A stretch of DNA of 64,000 bases from Parabacteroides sp. (GTDB taxonomy: Bacteria; Bacteroidota; Bacteroidia; Bacteroidales; Tannerellaceae): NCBI GenBank assembly GCA_019417325.1, contig DXVO01000016.1, positions 62,001-126,000 of the forward strand, in the 5' to 3' direction. Of this stretch, positions 35,925 through 44,838 are shown piece after piece. A model generated the notes under the pieces. That model ran no database searches. It worked only from the letters and a program-made list of their open reading frames with translations, and was not told the origin of the DNA. Positions within the stretch are counted from its first letter, which is position 1. Every line of letters begins with the position of its first letter. The translations under genes were made by a program, and so were the position numbers.

Positions 35925-36787
35925 TGTACATTATTTAATCGTAATTTATTGTTTTGCGTTTCACGTTCCCCATTGATAAAGATGGAATCAAATAAAAAAA
36001 GACTTTCTGAATAAGGATCACAAATAGAAAGATATTCCTTTGGAGTATAACCTATAAATGTTTTAAAATCTTTTATCAGGTGAGATTTATCACAATACCC
36101 CCTATCACAAGCCAATTGGCTTAAATTAGTTTGCGAACCAGTATGCAAACTATGTAAAACTTTTCGGAACCGGGATATTTGCAGGAACTTTTTAGGGTTT
36201 AAGCCTGTATACTCAACAAATACCCGTTTGAATTGCTTATATCCGAGGCAAGCCGATCGAGATAGTTCAGCAAGATCTTGTTCCTCTTTATTAATAGCTC
36301 TAACAGCTGCATCCATTCTATCAAACCGATCGGAAGTAAAGTCGTTTAACTTCCTTAATAGATATTGCTCAATCAGATTGACACATTGATTGTTACCCCC
36401 GGCTTCCATTAGCCGTTTCTCTAAATCAAGCAAAGCTGTATCTCCCAGTAAATCAACATTCATATTCTTATTCCTTAATTCATCCATTGGAATACCAAAG
36501 ATAGCCCTTGCTGCTACTGATTGAAAAACAACCATAATCAGATCGATAGTGCCAGAATAAATGATGTCAGTATAGAATGTTGATTGTCCGCATAAACTCG
36601 AACGAGGTTGGACTTCTTTATGTAAAGTAGAATAAATTCGGTCTCCTCGATGGAAAGCAAGCATAGCATGCCCCGACGGCACGTAACGCTGCGAACTTCG
36701 CTCTGCATTATCAATCGCTAAAAACCAATATTGTTTCACGTATGGCCTTAGTAACGTGGATGGTAATATTATCTGAAACTGCTCCAT
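35921..36787 (-). CDS. AraC family transcriptional regulator
   Basis: A 288-residue regulator with an N-terminal domain of the DUF6597 kind (STLLRPYVKQYWFLAI, RYVPSGHAMLAFHRGD) and a C-terminal AraC/XylS DNA-binding domain (LSRSACLGYKQFKRVFVEYTG, NLSQLACDRGYCDKSHLIKD, FIGYTPKEYL). It is the first gene of a two-gene unit with the PanE-like reductase (4-bp overlap), so it probably regulates that gene. The frame starts at 36808, but a TATTTTTG promoter box lies over that point, so MEQFQI at 36787 is preferred. Confidence 0.85.
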   Translation of the reverse strand: MEQFQIILPSTLLRPYVKQYWFLAIDNAERSSQRYVPSGHAMLAFHRGDRIYSTLHKEVQPRSSLCGQSTFYTDIIYSGTIDLIMVVFQSVAARAIFGIPMDELRNKNMNVDLLGDTALLDLEKRLMEAGGNNQCVNLIEQYLLRKLNDFTSDRFDRMDAAVRAINKEEQDLAELSRSACLGYKQFKRVFVEYTGLNPKKFLQISRFRKVLHSLHTGSQTNLSQLACDRGYCDKSHLIKDFKTFIGYTPKEYLSICDPYSESLFLFDSIFINGERETQNNKLRLNNVQ

Positions 36788-36805
36788 GCTGCTTGATTCT
36801 GCCAG

Positions 36806-36813
36806 CAAAAATA
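36806..36813 (-). promoter_or_regulatory. Promoter -7 box (TATTTTTG) of the AraC/reductase unit
   Basis: Minus-strand TAnnTTTG match 19 bp before ATG 36787. Confidence 0.5.
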
Positions 36814-36839
36814 ATCCTTCTTTATTGGAAAGCGGTGTA

Positions 36840-36984
36840 AAAAGCGGACTTTGTTATTTTTCAAAAAACAGAAAAAATTTGGGATAAGCCTGAATTTCAT
36901 ATGGATGGGATATTTACCATAGTATTTGAGCGTCAGACAAGGGACATTACTTTATTTGAGAAACCTAAAAAATTAGCCGAGTAA
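36840..36984 (+). pseudogene. C-terminal relic of an AlbA_2/RecG-like ATP-binding protein
   Basis: The plus strand encodes FVIFQKTEKIWDKPEFH and, in an adjacent frame starting at 36901, MDGIFTIVFERQTRDITLFEKP up to a stop at 36982-36984. The PEF...GIFTIVFER pattern resembles the end of putative DNA-binding/ATP-binding proteins of COG2865 (PEFxxxGxFxVxFxR). The rest of the gene is missing and a frame change separates the two pieces, so it is a decayed remnant. Confidence 0.4.
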
Positions 36985-37021
36985 TAATCCTGTTTCGAAC
37001 TTTACCCGGCTATCTGCTACT

Positions 37022-37954
37022 TTATTTTACAAATTTTGCTTTTTTCAAATACTCAGCACTTTTCTGTGCTGCCTTAAACATTTCATCCATAATTTGTTCC
37101 TGCGTATATTTACTGCCATCCGCATTTTTCTTTTCACGCAGACTTTGGGGGATTTCGATTTCTACAACATAATCTTTCATACCGTTTTTGTATAACTGGC
37201 TAAAAATCCCATTAAAATCGACTGTTCCGCTCTCTCCAATAACAAACTCATCTTTGATATGCAACATCTTTATACGTTCCGGATATTTCTTCAAATATGC
37301 TACCGGATCTTTACCACCTTTACCACACCAATAAACATCCAACTCAAAACATACATATTCAGGGTTGGTATGTTCAACAAGGTATTCCCACATAATATCA
37401 TTGCTGTCTTTTAACTTGCCAAATTCTGCTGCATGATTATGATATCCGAGCTTCAGCCCATATTCAGCTGCAACTTTACCCACCCTGTTGAAATAATTGC
37501 ACATCTGTTGCAAACCTTCTACAGTATAATCCACCTGATAACTTGGAATAACGAAATACTTGCCACCACATGCTTTTTGAATTTCAAAAAGTTGACGCCA
37601 ACGATTCATGATTTCGGTTTCATTACCCGGTTCTTCCTGAATACTCGAATGTGTAGAAATGATCTCAACCCCATACTTATCACACAACGCCTTGAATTCA
37701 TTAGCAGGCAAGCCGAATACATTCGTATCACCCCCCCATTGTACAAGTTCGAAAACATTATATCCCATACGGCTAAGACGTTCTATAGACGCTTGAGGGT
37801 CTTTTTTCACGGCATCCATAACAGAGTAAAGTTGAATACCGATTTTTTTGTTCTTTGCAGACACTGCCCCGGGTATTGTGAGCAAGGCAATTGCAATAAC
37901 TGTAAAAACGAATGTTGTTAATACATTGTGATACGATTTGAATAAGTTTTTCAT
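37022..37954 (-). CDS. Exported sugar phosphate isomerase/epimerase-like TIM-barrel protein
   Basis: A 310-residue protein with a signal peptide (hydrophobic 13-31, cleavage after VSA) and an AP-endonuclease-2/xylose-isomerase-like barrel: KIGIQLYSVMDAVKKDP, YNVFELVQWGG, GVEIISTHSSI, LKLGYHNHAAEFGK with metal-ligand-type His, VCFELDVYWCGKGG, IKMLHIKDE and DYVVEIEIPQ. Metal-binding Glu, Asp and His sites look intact. Such exported enzymes probably act on a sugar or inositol in the periplasm; the substrate is unknown. It is divergent from an AraC regulator, which may control it. Confidence 0.82.
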   Translation of the reverse strand: MKNLFKSYHNVLTTFVFTVIAIALLTIPGAVSAKNKKIGIQLYSVMDAVKKDPQASIERLSRMGYNVFELVQWGGDTNVFGLPANEFKALCDKYGVEIISTHSSIQEEPGNETEIMNRWRQLFEIQKACGGKYFVIPSYQVDYTVEGLQQMCNYFNRVGKVAAEYGLKLGYHNHAAEFGKLKDSNDIMWEYLVEHTNPEYVCFELDVYWCGKGGKDPVAYLKKYPERIKMLHIKDEFVIGESGTVDFNGIFSQLYKNGMKDYVVEIEIPQSLREKKNADGSKYTQEQIMDEMFKAAQKSAEYLKKAKFVK

Positions 37955-38021
37955 GTCTTTTTATTATTAAATTATTACTGATATACTGTTATCATCTATG
38001 TTTATTGGGTATAAAGATTTA

Positions 38022-38085
38022 CAAAGTTAATTTATTGTGGATTCTTATGCTTGCTTCATTTTCTATAAAGATTGTCTTATATTTG
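38022..38085. promoter_or_regulatory. Divergent promoters of the isomerase and AraC genes
   Basis: Minus-strand TAACTTTG at 38022-38029 faces the isomerase gene; plus-strand TATATTTG at 38078-38085 faces the AraC gene. The boxes are 48 bp apart, so one regulator bound between them could affect both. Confidence 0.5.
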
Positions 38086-38135
38086 CATTATTAGTTGTTT
38101 TAACGTGAAGCTATACTATTTTGCAAAATAATACT

Positions 38136-38972
38136 ATGAAGCCATTGCAAGAACATTCTTTTTCTTTCGACCATGTATATATTGCTCCGGATGAGCAAAT
38201 CGGATTGCACAGACAATCTTCATGGGAACTTACGCTTATTGTTATCGGTTCGGGCATGAAACTTATCGGCGATACGACAGAACCGTTTCAATGTGGAGAG
38301 GTTGTGATGATTCCCCCTGAAATTCCACACTGTTGGTTTTTTAATAATGACAGTACCAACCCAAATGGCAAAATATCCAATATAACGATTACATTCACTG
38401 ATGAATTTCTCGGTCATTGTTCGTCTGTATTTCCGGAACTCCGCAAATATATAGAGGAGTTGAAGAAGGTTTATGAAGCAGTAAAATTCAATAAACCGAA
38501 AGCCAATCTTATCGCCTCAATTTTAAAATCAATGTGCAATCAAAAAGATGTCGAACGCCTTTCGTCAATGATTAGATTGCTTGCTATATTATCACTCACA
38601 GACGAAACGTGCATTGTTGGTCAATATAAAAAGACTGACAAAAAACAAGAACGATTGAATATGATACGTATCTATGTAATTTGTAATGTGTCACGAGATA
38701 TATCGCTCGACGATGTGGTACGCCATGTTGGAATGAACAAATCCGCTTTTTGTGTTTTCTTTAAGCAAACTATGGGAAAAACATTTATTACTTACTTAAA
38801 TGAATATAGGATAGAACTGGCCTGCCAATTACTGAAACAGAAAAATATGTCTATATCTGAAATCTGTTATCATGTAGGATTTACAAACATTCCACATTTC
38901 AACCGAGTATTCAAAAAGACAATAGGAAGTTCCCCGTCAAAATACCGTTACTCTTTCAATCCTGAACTATGA
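38136..38972 (+). CDS. AraC family regulator with cupin sensor domain
   Basis: A 278-residue regulator. The N-terminal cupin (HVYIAPDEQIGLHRQSSWE, LIGDTTEPFQCGEVVMIPPE, IPHCWFF) probably binds a small sugar-like ligand. The C-terminal AraC DNA-binding domain has two helix-turn-helix units (SLDDVVRHVGMNKSAFCVFFKQ and SISEICYHVGFTNIPHFNRVFKK). It is transcribed divergently from the exported isomerase, the usual arrangement for a regulator and its target. A TTG at 38121 is in frame, but ATG 38136 is the better start. Confidence 0.88.
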   Translation: MKPLQEHSFSFDHVYIAPDEQIGLHRQSSWELTLIVIGSGMKLIGDTTEPFQCGEVVMIPPEIPHCWFFNNDSTNPNGKISNITITFTDEFLGHCSSVFPELRKYIEELKKVYEAVKFNKPKANLIASILKSMCNQKDVERLSSMIRLLAILSLTDETCIVGQYKKTDKKQERLNMIRIYVICNVSRDISLDDVVRHVGMNKSAFCVFFKQTMGKTFITYLNEYRIELACQLLKQKNMSISEICYHVGFTNIPHFNRVFKKTIGSSPSKYRYSFNPEL

Positions 38973-39070
38973 TGGTTATGAAGGAGCCTTTAATGGTTAA
39001 AACGATAACCATCAAAGACCTACATTCTTATTAAATGCAACTTAATAATAAAAATAATAGTTGATTTTTA

Positions 39071-41422
39071 TTACTCCACCCTCAACGCTTTTACAGGATT
39101 CCCGGATGCCGCCCTGAAACTGTGCCAGCTAACTGTAAGCAATGTTACGCCAACGACAAGAAGGAACGACAGAAGATACGGCCATAGATTAAAACCGATA
39201 CGGTAAACAAAACTTTCCGTCCACCAGTTAATCAGACACCATGCAAGCGGAATAGCTATCAAATATGCAATACCTGTCCAAAGAACGAACTGACGATTCA
39301 GCAAAAGCATAATCTGCCAAATGGTAGCCCCATTTACTTTACGGATACCGATTTCCTTTGTCCGCTGTTCAATGGCATACAATGCTATCCCGAAAAGCCC
39401 AAAACAAGTAAGCAGGATACTGATAATAGAATACATCATCAATATATCCGACAACTCAAAAAGTTTCTTGTTATTACCCAACACTACATTATACATGCTT
39501 TCATGCTGTAGATACTTTCCCGGGTACAGTTTATTCCATTCCACATAAATTTTTTTCACGGGTTCCGACCTATGTCCGGGATCGATGCGAACCTTTAGAT
39601 AAACTCCATCCTTGGAACAACTGATAATACCCTTATCAATAGGTGTTTCAAGACTATTGGAGATATTCAGTTTAAAATAATCTTCGACAACACCAGCTAT
39701 AACATGATCGTTTCCGAAAGGAGGACGTTCTTTTAATCTCGGTTCATATTCTTTTATAAGATGGCCAATAGGCAGTTCTCCATTGGGGAACAAGCTTTGC
39801 GCCCAAGTACGGTTCAGGTAGACCGGATGCGGATATTCTTTCATTGCATCTTTCCAGGGTAGTCCTTGTAATAACTTATATCCCATAACCTCCATCATTT
39901 CTTCGTCTCCATCTTCTGAAGTATAAGATTCATAGGTCCCATCCGGTGAAAATTCACTGAGTGGCCACTCATAAGTAGGGTTACTTAATGAAACAGCCTG
40001 CACACCCGGAAGAAGCTTGACGCGCTCTTTGAGCGGTGACATAGACATTTCGTTGTCACCAACCGAAAACGTATAAACATTCTTATAGTTTTCAGCCTTA
40101 TCATATAAAAGGGATATCTGCTGCCTTACCGAAAAACTTCCGATTATCAGGATAAACGAAATGACAAACTGTACGATAGCCAATGAGGTGATGATTCGCC
40201 GCCTTGCTTTTCCCCTGTAGAAATTATTATAAACGGAAATAGACATTTTCGGTAAACGGCTGCTCATATACAATGCAGGAATACATGCTAGCAAAAGAAT
40301 AAATGCGAACGTAACCGGTAGCATCTGCCCACTGTAGAGGAAAGATGCCGGGACTTGAATCGATAAGATACTGTTCATAACCGCCAACAAATCATATTGT
40401 ATCAACTGGGCAATCAAAAAACCCAGCCCAACAGTCATAAATGTATCAGCAAACAACTGTACACTTAACTGCCCGTTTCCTGCGCCCATCAATTTCTGTA
40501 CATTTATAGAGTACAACTGCTTAAATACACGGGAAAAACTGAGGTTTATATAATTAAAGCAGGCTATAGCCAATATCAAAATTGCAGAAAAAAGTGCAAT
40601 AAATAGTAATGTTGTATTAGGCTTCTTAAGAGGTGAAGGAAGAGTTACCGAATCGAGGCATGCTTCCTGGATACTGAGAAACGTATTTTTAAAATCCCTT
40701 CCATCTGTCCTTTTAATAATTAAATTATCTGTTTTAGCCTGTAAGTCAGAAATAGATACATTCTTTTTCAGAAGGAAAAAATTTAGTCCCGGCATAGCCT
40801 TGTCAAAAAACAAAATATCAAAACCGAATGCAGCCTGGCTATTATCTTTTACAACTGCGGAAACAGTGAAAGTAAACAATCCTTCCTTATCCCCAAAACC
40901 ACCAGGACCGAATAATATCCGAAGGGTTTGCCCCATCGGATTACTCTCCCCGAATAACCGTTTGGAGAAAGACTCCGACAAAACTACCCGATCCGGTCCC
41001 ACTAAAGCATCTTCAAAGCTTCCTTTCACCACTTTCTGTGGAAAAAACGAAAAGAAAGAACTATCTGATTCCAGAACTGTAATATCCCTGAAAAAGTTCT
41101 CTCCGGCTTGGCAATAGGTTGTTGTGAAATGAGGTAGGACACGGCATACCCTATCCAGTTCCGGAACACGTTCTATCAGTTGGGAAGTAATCTCCCGCGA
41201 TACGATAAAACCAGTCATTCCCGCCTCGACAATTGTTTGTTTAACCACAACCATCCTATCCTTATTCGGATTATCCGGTTCTATATTATACTCGTGTATT
41301 ACAAAGGCAACCAACAAATTAGTACAGGCGATACCAACTGCCAGACTGAGGATAGAGATAATAGTAAACGTTTTATTACGCCACCAACTCCTGAAGATAA
41401 TTTTGAATGAAATGTCCTTCAT
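39071..41422 (-). CDS. FtsX/MacB-type ABC transporter permease (large, 783 residues)
   Basis: A permease with two FtsX-like units. Each has an N-terminal helix (RNKTFTIISILSLAVGIACTNLL near 15-37; ITSLAIVQFVISFILIIGS near 405), a large periplasmic MacB-type domain, and three C-terminal helices. The FtsX signature LLTCFGLFGIALYAIEQRTKEIG-like region is near 685. No ATPase gene adjoins it. It is divergent from a two-component system that probably regulates it. The frame opens at 41500, but MKDISFKII at 41422 is the family-typical start and lies after a TATTTTTG promoter box (41476-41483, minus). Confidence 0.85.
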   Translation of the reverse strand: MKDISFKIIFRSWWRNKTFTIISILSLAVGIACTNLLVAFVIHEYNIEPDNPNKDRMVVVKQTIVEAGMTGFIVSREITSQLIERVPELDRVCRVLPHFTTTYCQAGENFFRDITVLESDSSFFSFFPQKVVKGSFEDALVGPDRVVLSESFSKRLFGESNPMGQTLRILFGPGGFGDKEGLFTFTVSAVVKDNSQAAFGFDILFFDKAMPGLNFFLLKKNVSISDLQAKTDNLIIKRTDGRDFKNTFLSIQEACLDSVTLPSPLKKPNTTLLFIALFSAILILAIACFNYINLSFSRVFKQLYSINVQKLMGAGNGQLSVQLFADTFMTVGLGFLIAQLIQYDLLAVMNSILSIQVPASFLYSGQMLPVTFAFILLLACIPALYMSSRLPKMSISVYNNFYRGKARRRIITSLAIVQFVISFILIIGSFSVRQQISLLYDKAENYKNVYTFSVGDNEMSMSPLKERVKLLPGVQAVSLSNPTYEWPLSEFSPDGTYESYTSEDGDEEMMEVMGYKLLQGLPWKDAMKEYPHPVYLNRTWAQSLFPNGELPIGHLIKEYEPRLKERPPFGNDHVIAGVVEDYFKLNISNSLETPIDKGIISCSKDGVYLKVRIDPGHRSEPVKKIYVEWNKLYPGKYLQHESMYNVVLGNNKKLFELSDILMMYSIISILLTCFGLFGIALYAIEQRTKEIGIRKVNGATIWQIMLLLNRQFVLWTGIAYLIAIPLAWCLINWWTESFVYRIGFNLWPYLLSFLLVVGVTLLTVSWHSFRAASGNPVKALRVE

Positions 41423-41475
41423 ACGATTTCTGTTCTTTTTCCTCCAAAGGAAGCCGGTCTTTAGCTGCCAGCCAA

Positions 41476-41483
41476 CAAAAATA
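41476..41483 (-). promoter_or_regulatory. Promoter -7 box (TATTTTTG) of the large FtsX permease
   Basis: Minus-strand TAnnTTTG match about 54 bp before ATG 41422. Confidence 0.45.
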
Positions 41484-41609
41484 ATATTCCTTTGAAACAA
41501 CAGGGCGTAAATTGTCTAAATTTTAGACGTTATCAAAAAATGACTACCTGCATATTATGCATTCAGTTAAAATTTGAGTATTTTGCATTCATAATTCCAG
41601 TTTAAATTG

Positions 41610-41617
41610 TACGTTTG
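41610..41617 (+). promoter_or_regulatory. Promoter -7 box (TACGTTTG) of the two-component operon
   Basis: Plus-strand TAnnTTTG match 10 bp before ATG 41628, so the in-frame TTG at 41607 cannot be the start. Confidence 0.5.
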
Positions 41618-41627
41618 CAGAAAGGAT

Positions 41628-42455
41628 ATGCATACAGGTAAAATAATAATAGTTGATGATAACGAAACTGTACTAAAGACACTTCGCATGATTCTTTCGC
41701 GTGAATTCAAAACTGTTCTGACAGTACAAATTCCTACTTTACTCCCAGCATTATTGCGCGACAATGATGTAGATGTGGTATTACTCGACATGAATTTCAG
41801 TACCGGTAAACAAACAGGAGGCGAAGGGCTTTTCTGGCTCGACAGAATCCGCGAACGCAATAATCCGCCCGAAGTAGTTTTAATCACTGCTTTCGGTGAT
41901 ATTGAATTAGCTGTCGCTTCTTTGAAAAAGGGGGCGATCGATTTTATTATCAAGCCCTGGAACAACGAAAAACTCGTTTCCACTGTTATCGCTGCCTGGC
42001 AAAAAAGGCTGGAAAGAATAACGACTCCTGCCCCACAGACATTTGCCGATAATAAAAAGGACCAAGTAGCTTCCGATGAAACTACAATTGTAAAACAATT
42101 AATCGATTTCTTTCTAAGAAAATATGCTGCGGCTTATGGTAAACCATACCCATCATTGGAGCATAAAGCATGGGATAAGCTGACAAGTCAACTACTCACC
42201 GGAAATATACGGGCTGTCGAACAAAGCATCGAACGCACGATGCTCCTGAATAATGCGATACAATTAATGGCATCCGATTTTGTCTTTAATGATTCAAAAC
42301 AAGCATGTTCTATTCCCTTCACATTAGATGATATAGAAAAACAATTTATTCAAACAGTACTGACAGAGAAAAAGGGTAACCTCACGCTGGCGGCACAACA
42401 ACTCAACATCACACGGCAAACGTTGTATAATAAGATGAAGAAATATAACTTATAA
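41628..42455 (+). CDS. NtrC-like response regulator lacking the sigma-54 AAA+ domain
   Basis: A 275-residue response regulator. The receiver domain shows KIIIVDDNETVLKTLRMIL, the phosphoryl-accepting Asp in DVVLLDMNF, LITAFGDIELAV and KKGAIDFIIKPW. The C-terminus ends in a Fis-type helix-turn-helix (LTLAAQQLNITRQTLYNKM) as in NtrC regulators, but the roughly 240-residue AAA+ sigma-54-activation domain between them is absent; only a short linker is present. It therefore should regulate ordinary promoters. The partner kinase starts 12 bp downstream. Confidence 0.88.
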   Translation: MHTGKIIIVDDNETVLKTLRMILSREFKTVLTVQIPTLLPALLRDNDVDVVLLDMNFSTGKQTGGEGLFWLDRIRERNNPPEVVLITAFGDIELAVASLKKGAIDFIIKPWNNEKLVSTVIAAWQKRLERITTPAPQTFADNKKDQVASDETTIVKQLIDFFLRKYAAAYGKPYPSLEHKAWDKLTSQLLTGNIRAVEQSIERTMLLNNAIQLMASDFVFNDSKQACSIPFTLDDIEKQFIQTVLTEKKGNLTLAAQQLNITRQTLYNKMKKYNL

Positions 42456-42467
42456 AAACAAAAGCTT

Positions 42468-43469
42468 ATGTTAAATCGCCGATTACACCGGACCATAGTT
42501 AGCGGGATAACCGGAATTGTATTATTCTCTATTGCAGGAGCCTGGTTATTAATCGGCAAGATTTCACTTTTCTTTGCTTTTGTTTGTATCTCCATTGTTA
42601 TTGCTTTGGCTATCATACTGATAAAAAGGATGGAGAAGGCAGAGCGCCAGTTGGAAAATTTCTTCAATGCAATCAATAATAACGATTTCAATGTACATTT
42701 TTCAGAAAAAGATGATGATAAATTTCTGAATGGATTATTTCGGGAGATGAACCGGATTATGGTACAGTACGAAGAGAACCAGAATGAATTGGAGGAACGC
42801 AGGCTTTATTATGAAAGCATTGTTCGGGTATTGACACATGAAATCAGAAACTCCATTACGCCAATAAGCTCTTTGTCTGCCGACCTGATTAATTATACCG
42901 ATGAATATGGGAAAGATGGGGTGATGAGCGGACTACAAACCATCAATCAACAAGCACAACAATTAAATACCTTTCTAAATGCATATCATCGGTTAACACA
43001 TCTGCCTGACCCCATCAAGACTAAAACCAGAATCCGTGTTTTATTTGATAAGCTTAACTCGTTATTAAGTTCGGAACAAGGCTGTAAAAACATTCGCTAT
43101 GTTTCTCCAGAAAACCTAGAGATTCTTCTCGACCAGAATTTAATAACTCTGGCATTAATCAATCTTATTCGCAATGCTTTGCAGGCTACGGCAAGCAATC
43201 CGGAACCACAGATCAAGGTTGAAGCAGGAAAAGAAACGGAGTTTTCATTCATACTAGTAACCGACAACGGGGAAGGTATTCCACAAAATCGGCTGGAAGA
43301 TGTGTTTAGTCCATTTTTTTCTACCAAAAATGAAGGTAGTGGAATAGGGCTTCCGCTATCCCGGCGCATTATGCAACTTCACGATGGGGAAATTTCTGTA
43401 AACTCAGTTCCGGGATTAAAGACGGTTTTTCAAATGAGATTTCCTGAACACTTGGCTAAACAAGGATAA
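42468..43469 (+). CDS. NtrY-like sensor histidine kinase
   Basis: A 333-residue membrane sensor kinase. Two close membrane helices (about 13-30 and 35-50) leave almost no periplasmic loop, so it probably senses a membrane or cytoplasmic signal. A short HAMP-like stretch precedes the phospho-acceptor motif VRVLTHEIRNSITPIS near 125, then HATPase boxes LINLIRNALQATAS, VTDNGEGIPQ and GSGIGLPLSRRIM. It follows the response regulator by 12 bp. Its stop lies 1 bp before the relic of a second FtsX permease. Confidence 0.9.
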   Translation: MLNRRLHRTIVSGITGIVLFSIAGAWLLIGKISLFFAFVCISIVIALAIILIKRMEKAERQLENFFNAINNNDFNVHFSEKDDDKFLNGLFREMNRIMVQYEENQNELEERRLYYESIVRVLTHEIRNSITPISSLSADLINYTDEYGKDGVMSGLQTINQQAQQLNTFLNAYHRLTHLPDPIKTKTRIRVLFDKLNSLLSSEQGCKNIRYVSPENLEILLDQNLITLALINLIRNALQATASNPEPQIKVEAGKETEFSFILVTDNGEGIPQNRLEDVFSPFFSTKNEGSGIGLPLSRRIMQLHDGEISVNSVPGLKTVFQMRFPEHLAKQG

Positions 43470-43553
43470 CATCTCCTTTATATGCTGTTCGATAACATAC
43501 AAGGCTATTCCGAAAAACCCGAAACAGGTAAGCAGGATAGATATAATCTATAA
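43470..43553 (-). pseudogene. Relic of a second FtsX/MacB permease gene
   Basis: On the minus strand this short stretch reads IISILLTCFGFFGIALYVIEQ, nearly the same as IISILLTCFGLFGIALYAIEQ in the large permease at 39071-41422. The DNA is also clearly similar to 39357-39430. About 28 codons remain, with an in-frame stop at the upstream end. It is squeezed between the kinase stop and the beta-propeller gene and must be what remains of a deleted paralogue. Confidence 0.8.
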
Positions 43554-43555
43554 AA

Positions 43556-44614
43556 TCAGAAACGGAGATCATCGATGAATAATAATATAGGATTAGCATC
43601 TTCCTCTTCGGAATCATTTACAGATAATATTATTTTCCCCTCCTGGGATTTCATAAAATATTGAACATCTAAAATCCCCTTCGAATCATAAAAATAACAG
43701 GATGACACTTTCTTTTTTTGCTTGTCATACCTTACATAATTAACTTTTTCATCGAAAGAGAATATAAACCGAATATCTGATGCATCTTCCTGTATGTACC
43801 TGAGCCCTGTCGCATACTTTGCATCGGTAGAGTTTAAATGCTCAATAATCTCTGTTATATCTTTGTTCTTTTTCTTTATTGCAGGAACTTTATATTTTTG
43901 AAAATCAACATAGTATGCAGGCACAACCTCCATTGCTTTTACCGAATAGATCGTATCATTAAAAAACTCCCAATATAAAATATCCGTATCAAAAGAATAA
44001 CAATAATCAAACACGCTTATTCCGGATGTCAGATATCTGTTTTTTATATCAGAAATAAGATTCAAATTTTCATTTAATATCGCTAAAACAGGAACTTTCA
44101 TTGTAGAGCCTTGATATTTTTTCCGACCGATAAACTTCTTATTGTTAATTGCATATATCGAATATATAGGTTCTTTCGTTTGCTTCGATGTGATGAAAGC
44201 TCCATCTTTGTCATAAATAAATAATTTTGGGAGATTATCATCATATACACAAACATTATTTCCTTCAAAAAAGAATGAATTAATATTTGTATATTCACCT
44301 GGACCTGGCCCTACTCCCCCTATAGTGTTCAAATAATTTCCGTTTATATCAAATACGATAAGACGGTGTTTATCATACACATAGATTTTATTGTCTCTAA
44401 TCTCAATCTGATCTATATAGGTTAATAATGACTGATCACCTAGTTCAAGAGGTATTTTCCTTATATTATATCTTGCACAATCTCTTATGTCAAGAGCTTT
44501 TGAGCGGGATAAATCAACAGGTATAATTTCATATTTACCTCTCGAATCATTTTCTTTTCCAGAAAAAGAACACAGGGTAAACAATATACTAATTGTATAA
44601 ATAATAGTTTTCAT
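43556..44614 (-). CDS. BF3164-like six-bladed beta-propeller protein (second copy)
   Basis: A 352-residue exported protein with the family pattern RGKYEIIPVDLSR, NIRKIPLELGDQSLLTYIDQI, IYVYDKHRLIVFDINGNYL near 85, IGGVGPGPGEYTNINSFF and a C-terminal ILSVNDSEEEDANPILLFID. The same fold as the lipoprotein at 23808-24890. The signal peptide is IIYTISILFTLCSF; the Cys could be a lipid site but the lipobox is poor. MKTIIY at 44614 is preferred to the opening at 44692, which adds residues before the signal and covers the promoter box at 44658-44665. The function is unknown. Confidence 0.8.
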   Translation of the reverse strand: MKTIIYTISILFTLCSFSGKENDSRGKYEIIPVDLSRSKALDIRDCARYNIRKIPLELGDQSLLTYIDQIEIRDNKIYVYDKHRLIVFDINGNYLNTIGGVGPGPGEYTNINSFFFEGNNVCVYDDNLPKLFIYDKDGAFITSKQTKEPIYSIYAINNKKFIGRKKYQGSTMKVPVLAILNENLNLISDIKNRYLTSGISVFDYCYSFDTDILYWEFFNDTIYSVKAMEVVPAYYVDFQKYKVPAIKKKNKDITEIIEHLNSTDAKYATGLRYIQEDASDIRFIFSFDEKVNYVRYDKQKKKVSSCYFYDSKGILDVQYFMKSQEGKIILSVNDSEEEDANPILLFIDDLRF

Positions 44615-44657
44615 GATTCTATTTGGGTTAGAAATATTCCATTTTGTCTGAGAATGA

Positions 44658-44665
44658 CAAAGATA
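44658..44665 (-). promoter_or_regulatory. Promoter -7 box (TATCTTTG) of the second beta-propeller gene
   Basis: Minus-strand exact match to TAnnTTTG, 44 bp before ATG 44614. Confidence 0.55.
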
Positions 44666-44781
44666 TTCTATTTTGATAAAGAATAAGCGCATTTTCTAAT
44701 TCTTTAGCTAAAATCAATAAGTCAGCCTTGTATTTAATTATCCAGGGATATTAAATTTTACTGTATTATTAAAACTAATCG

Positions 44782-44789
44782 TATCTTTG
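44782..44789 (+). promoter_or_regulatory. Promoter -7 box (TATCTTTG) of the metallo-hydrolase gene
   Basis: Plus-strand exact TAnnTTTG match 49 bp before the start codon. Confidence 0.55.
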
Positions 44790-44838
44790 ATACCTGCATA
44801 CCAATTGAACGTTGTATTCTAACTAAAAATTACCCTTT

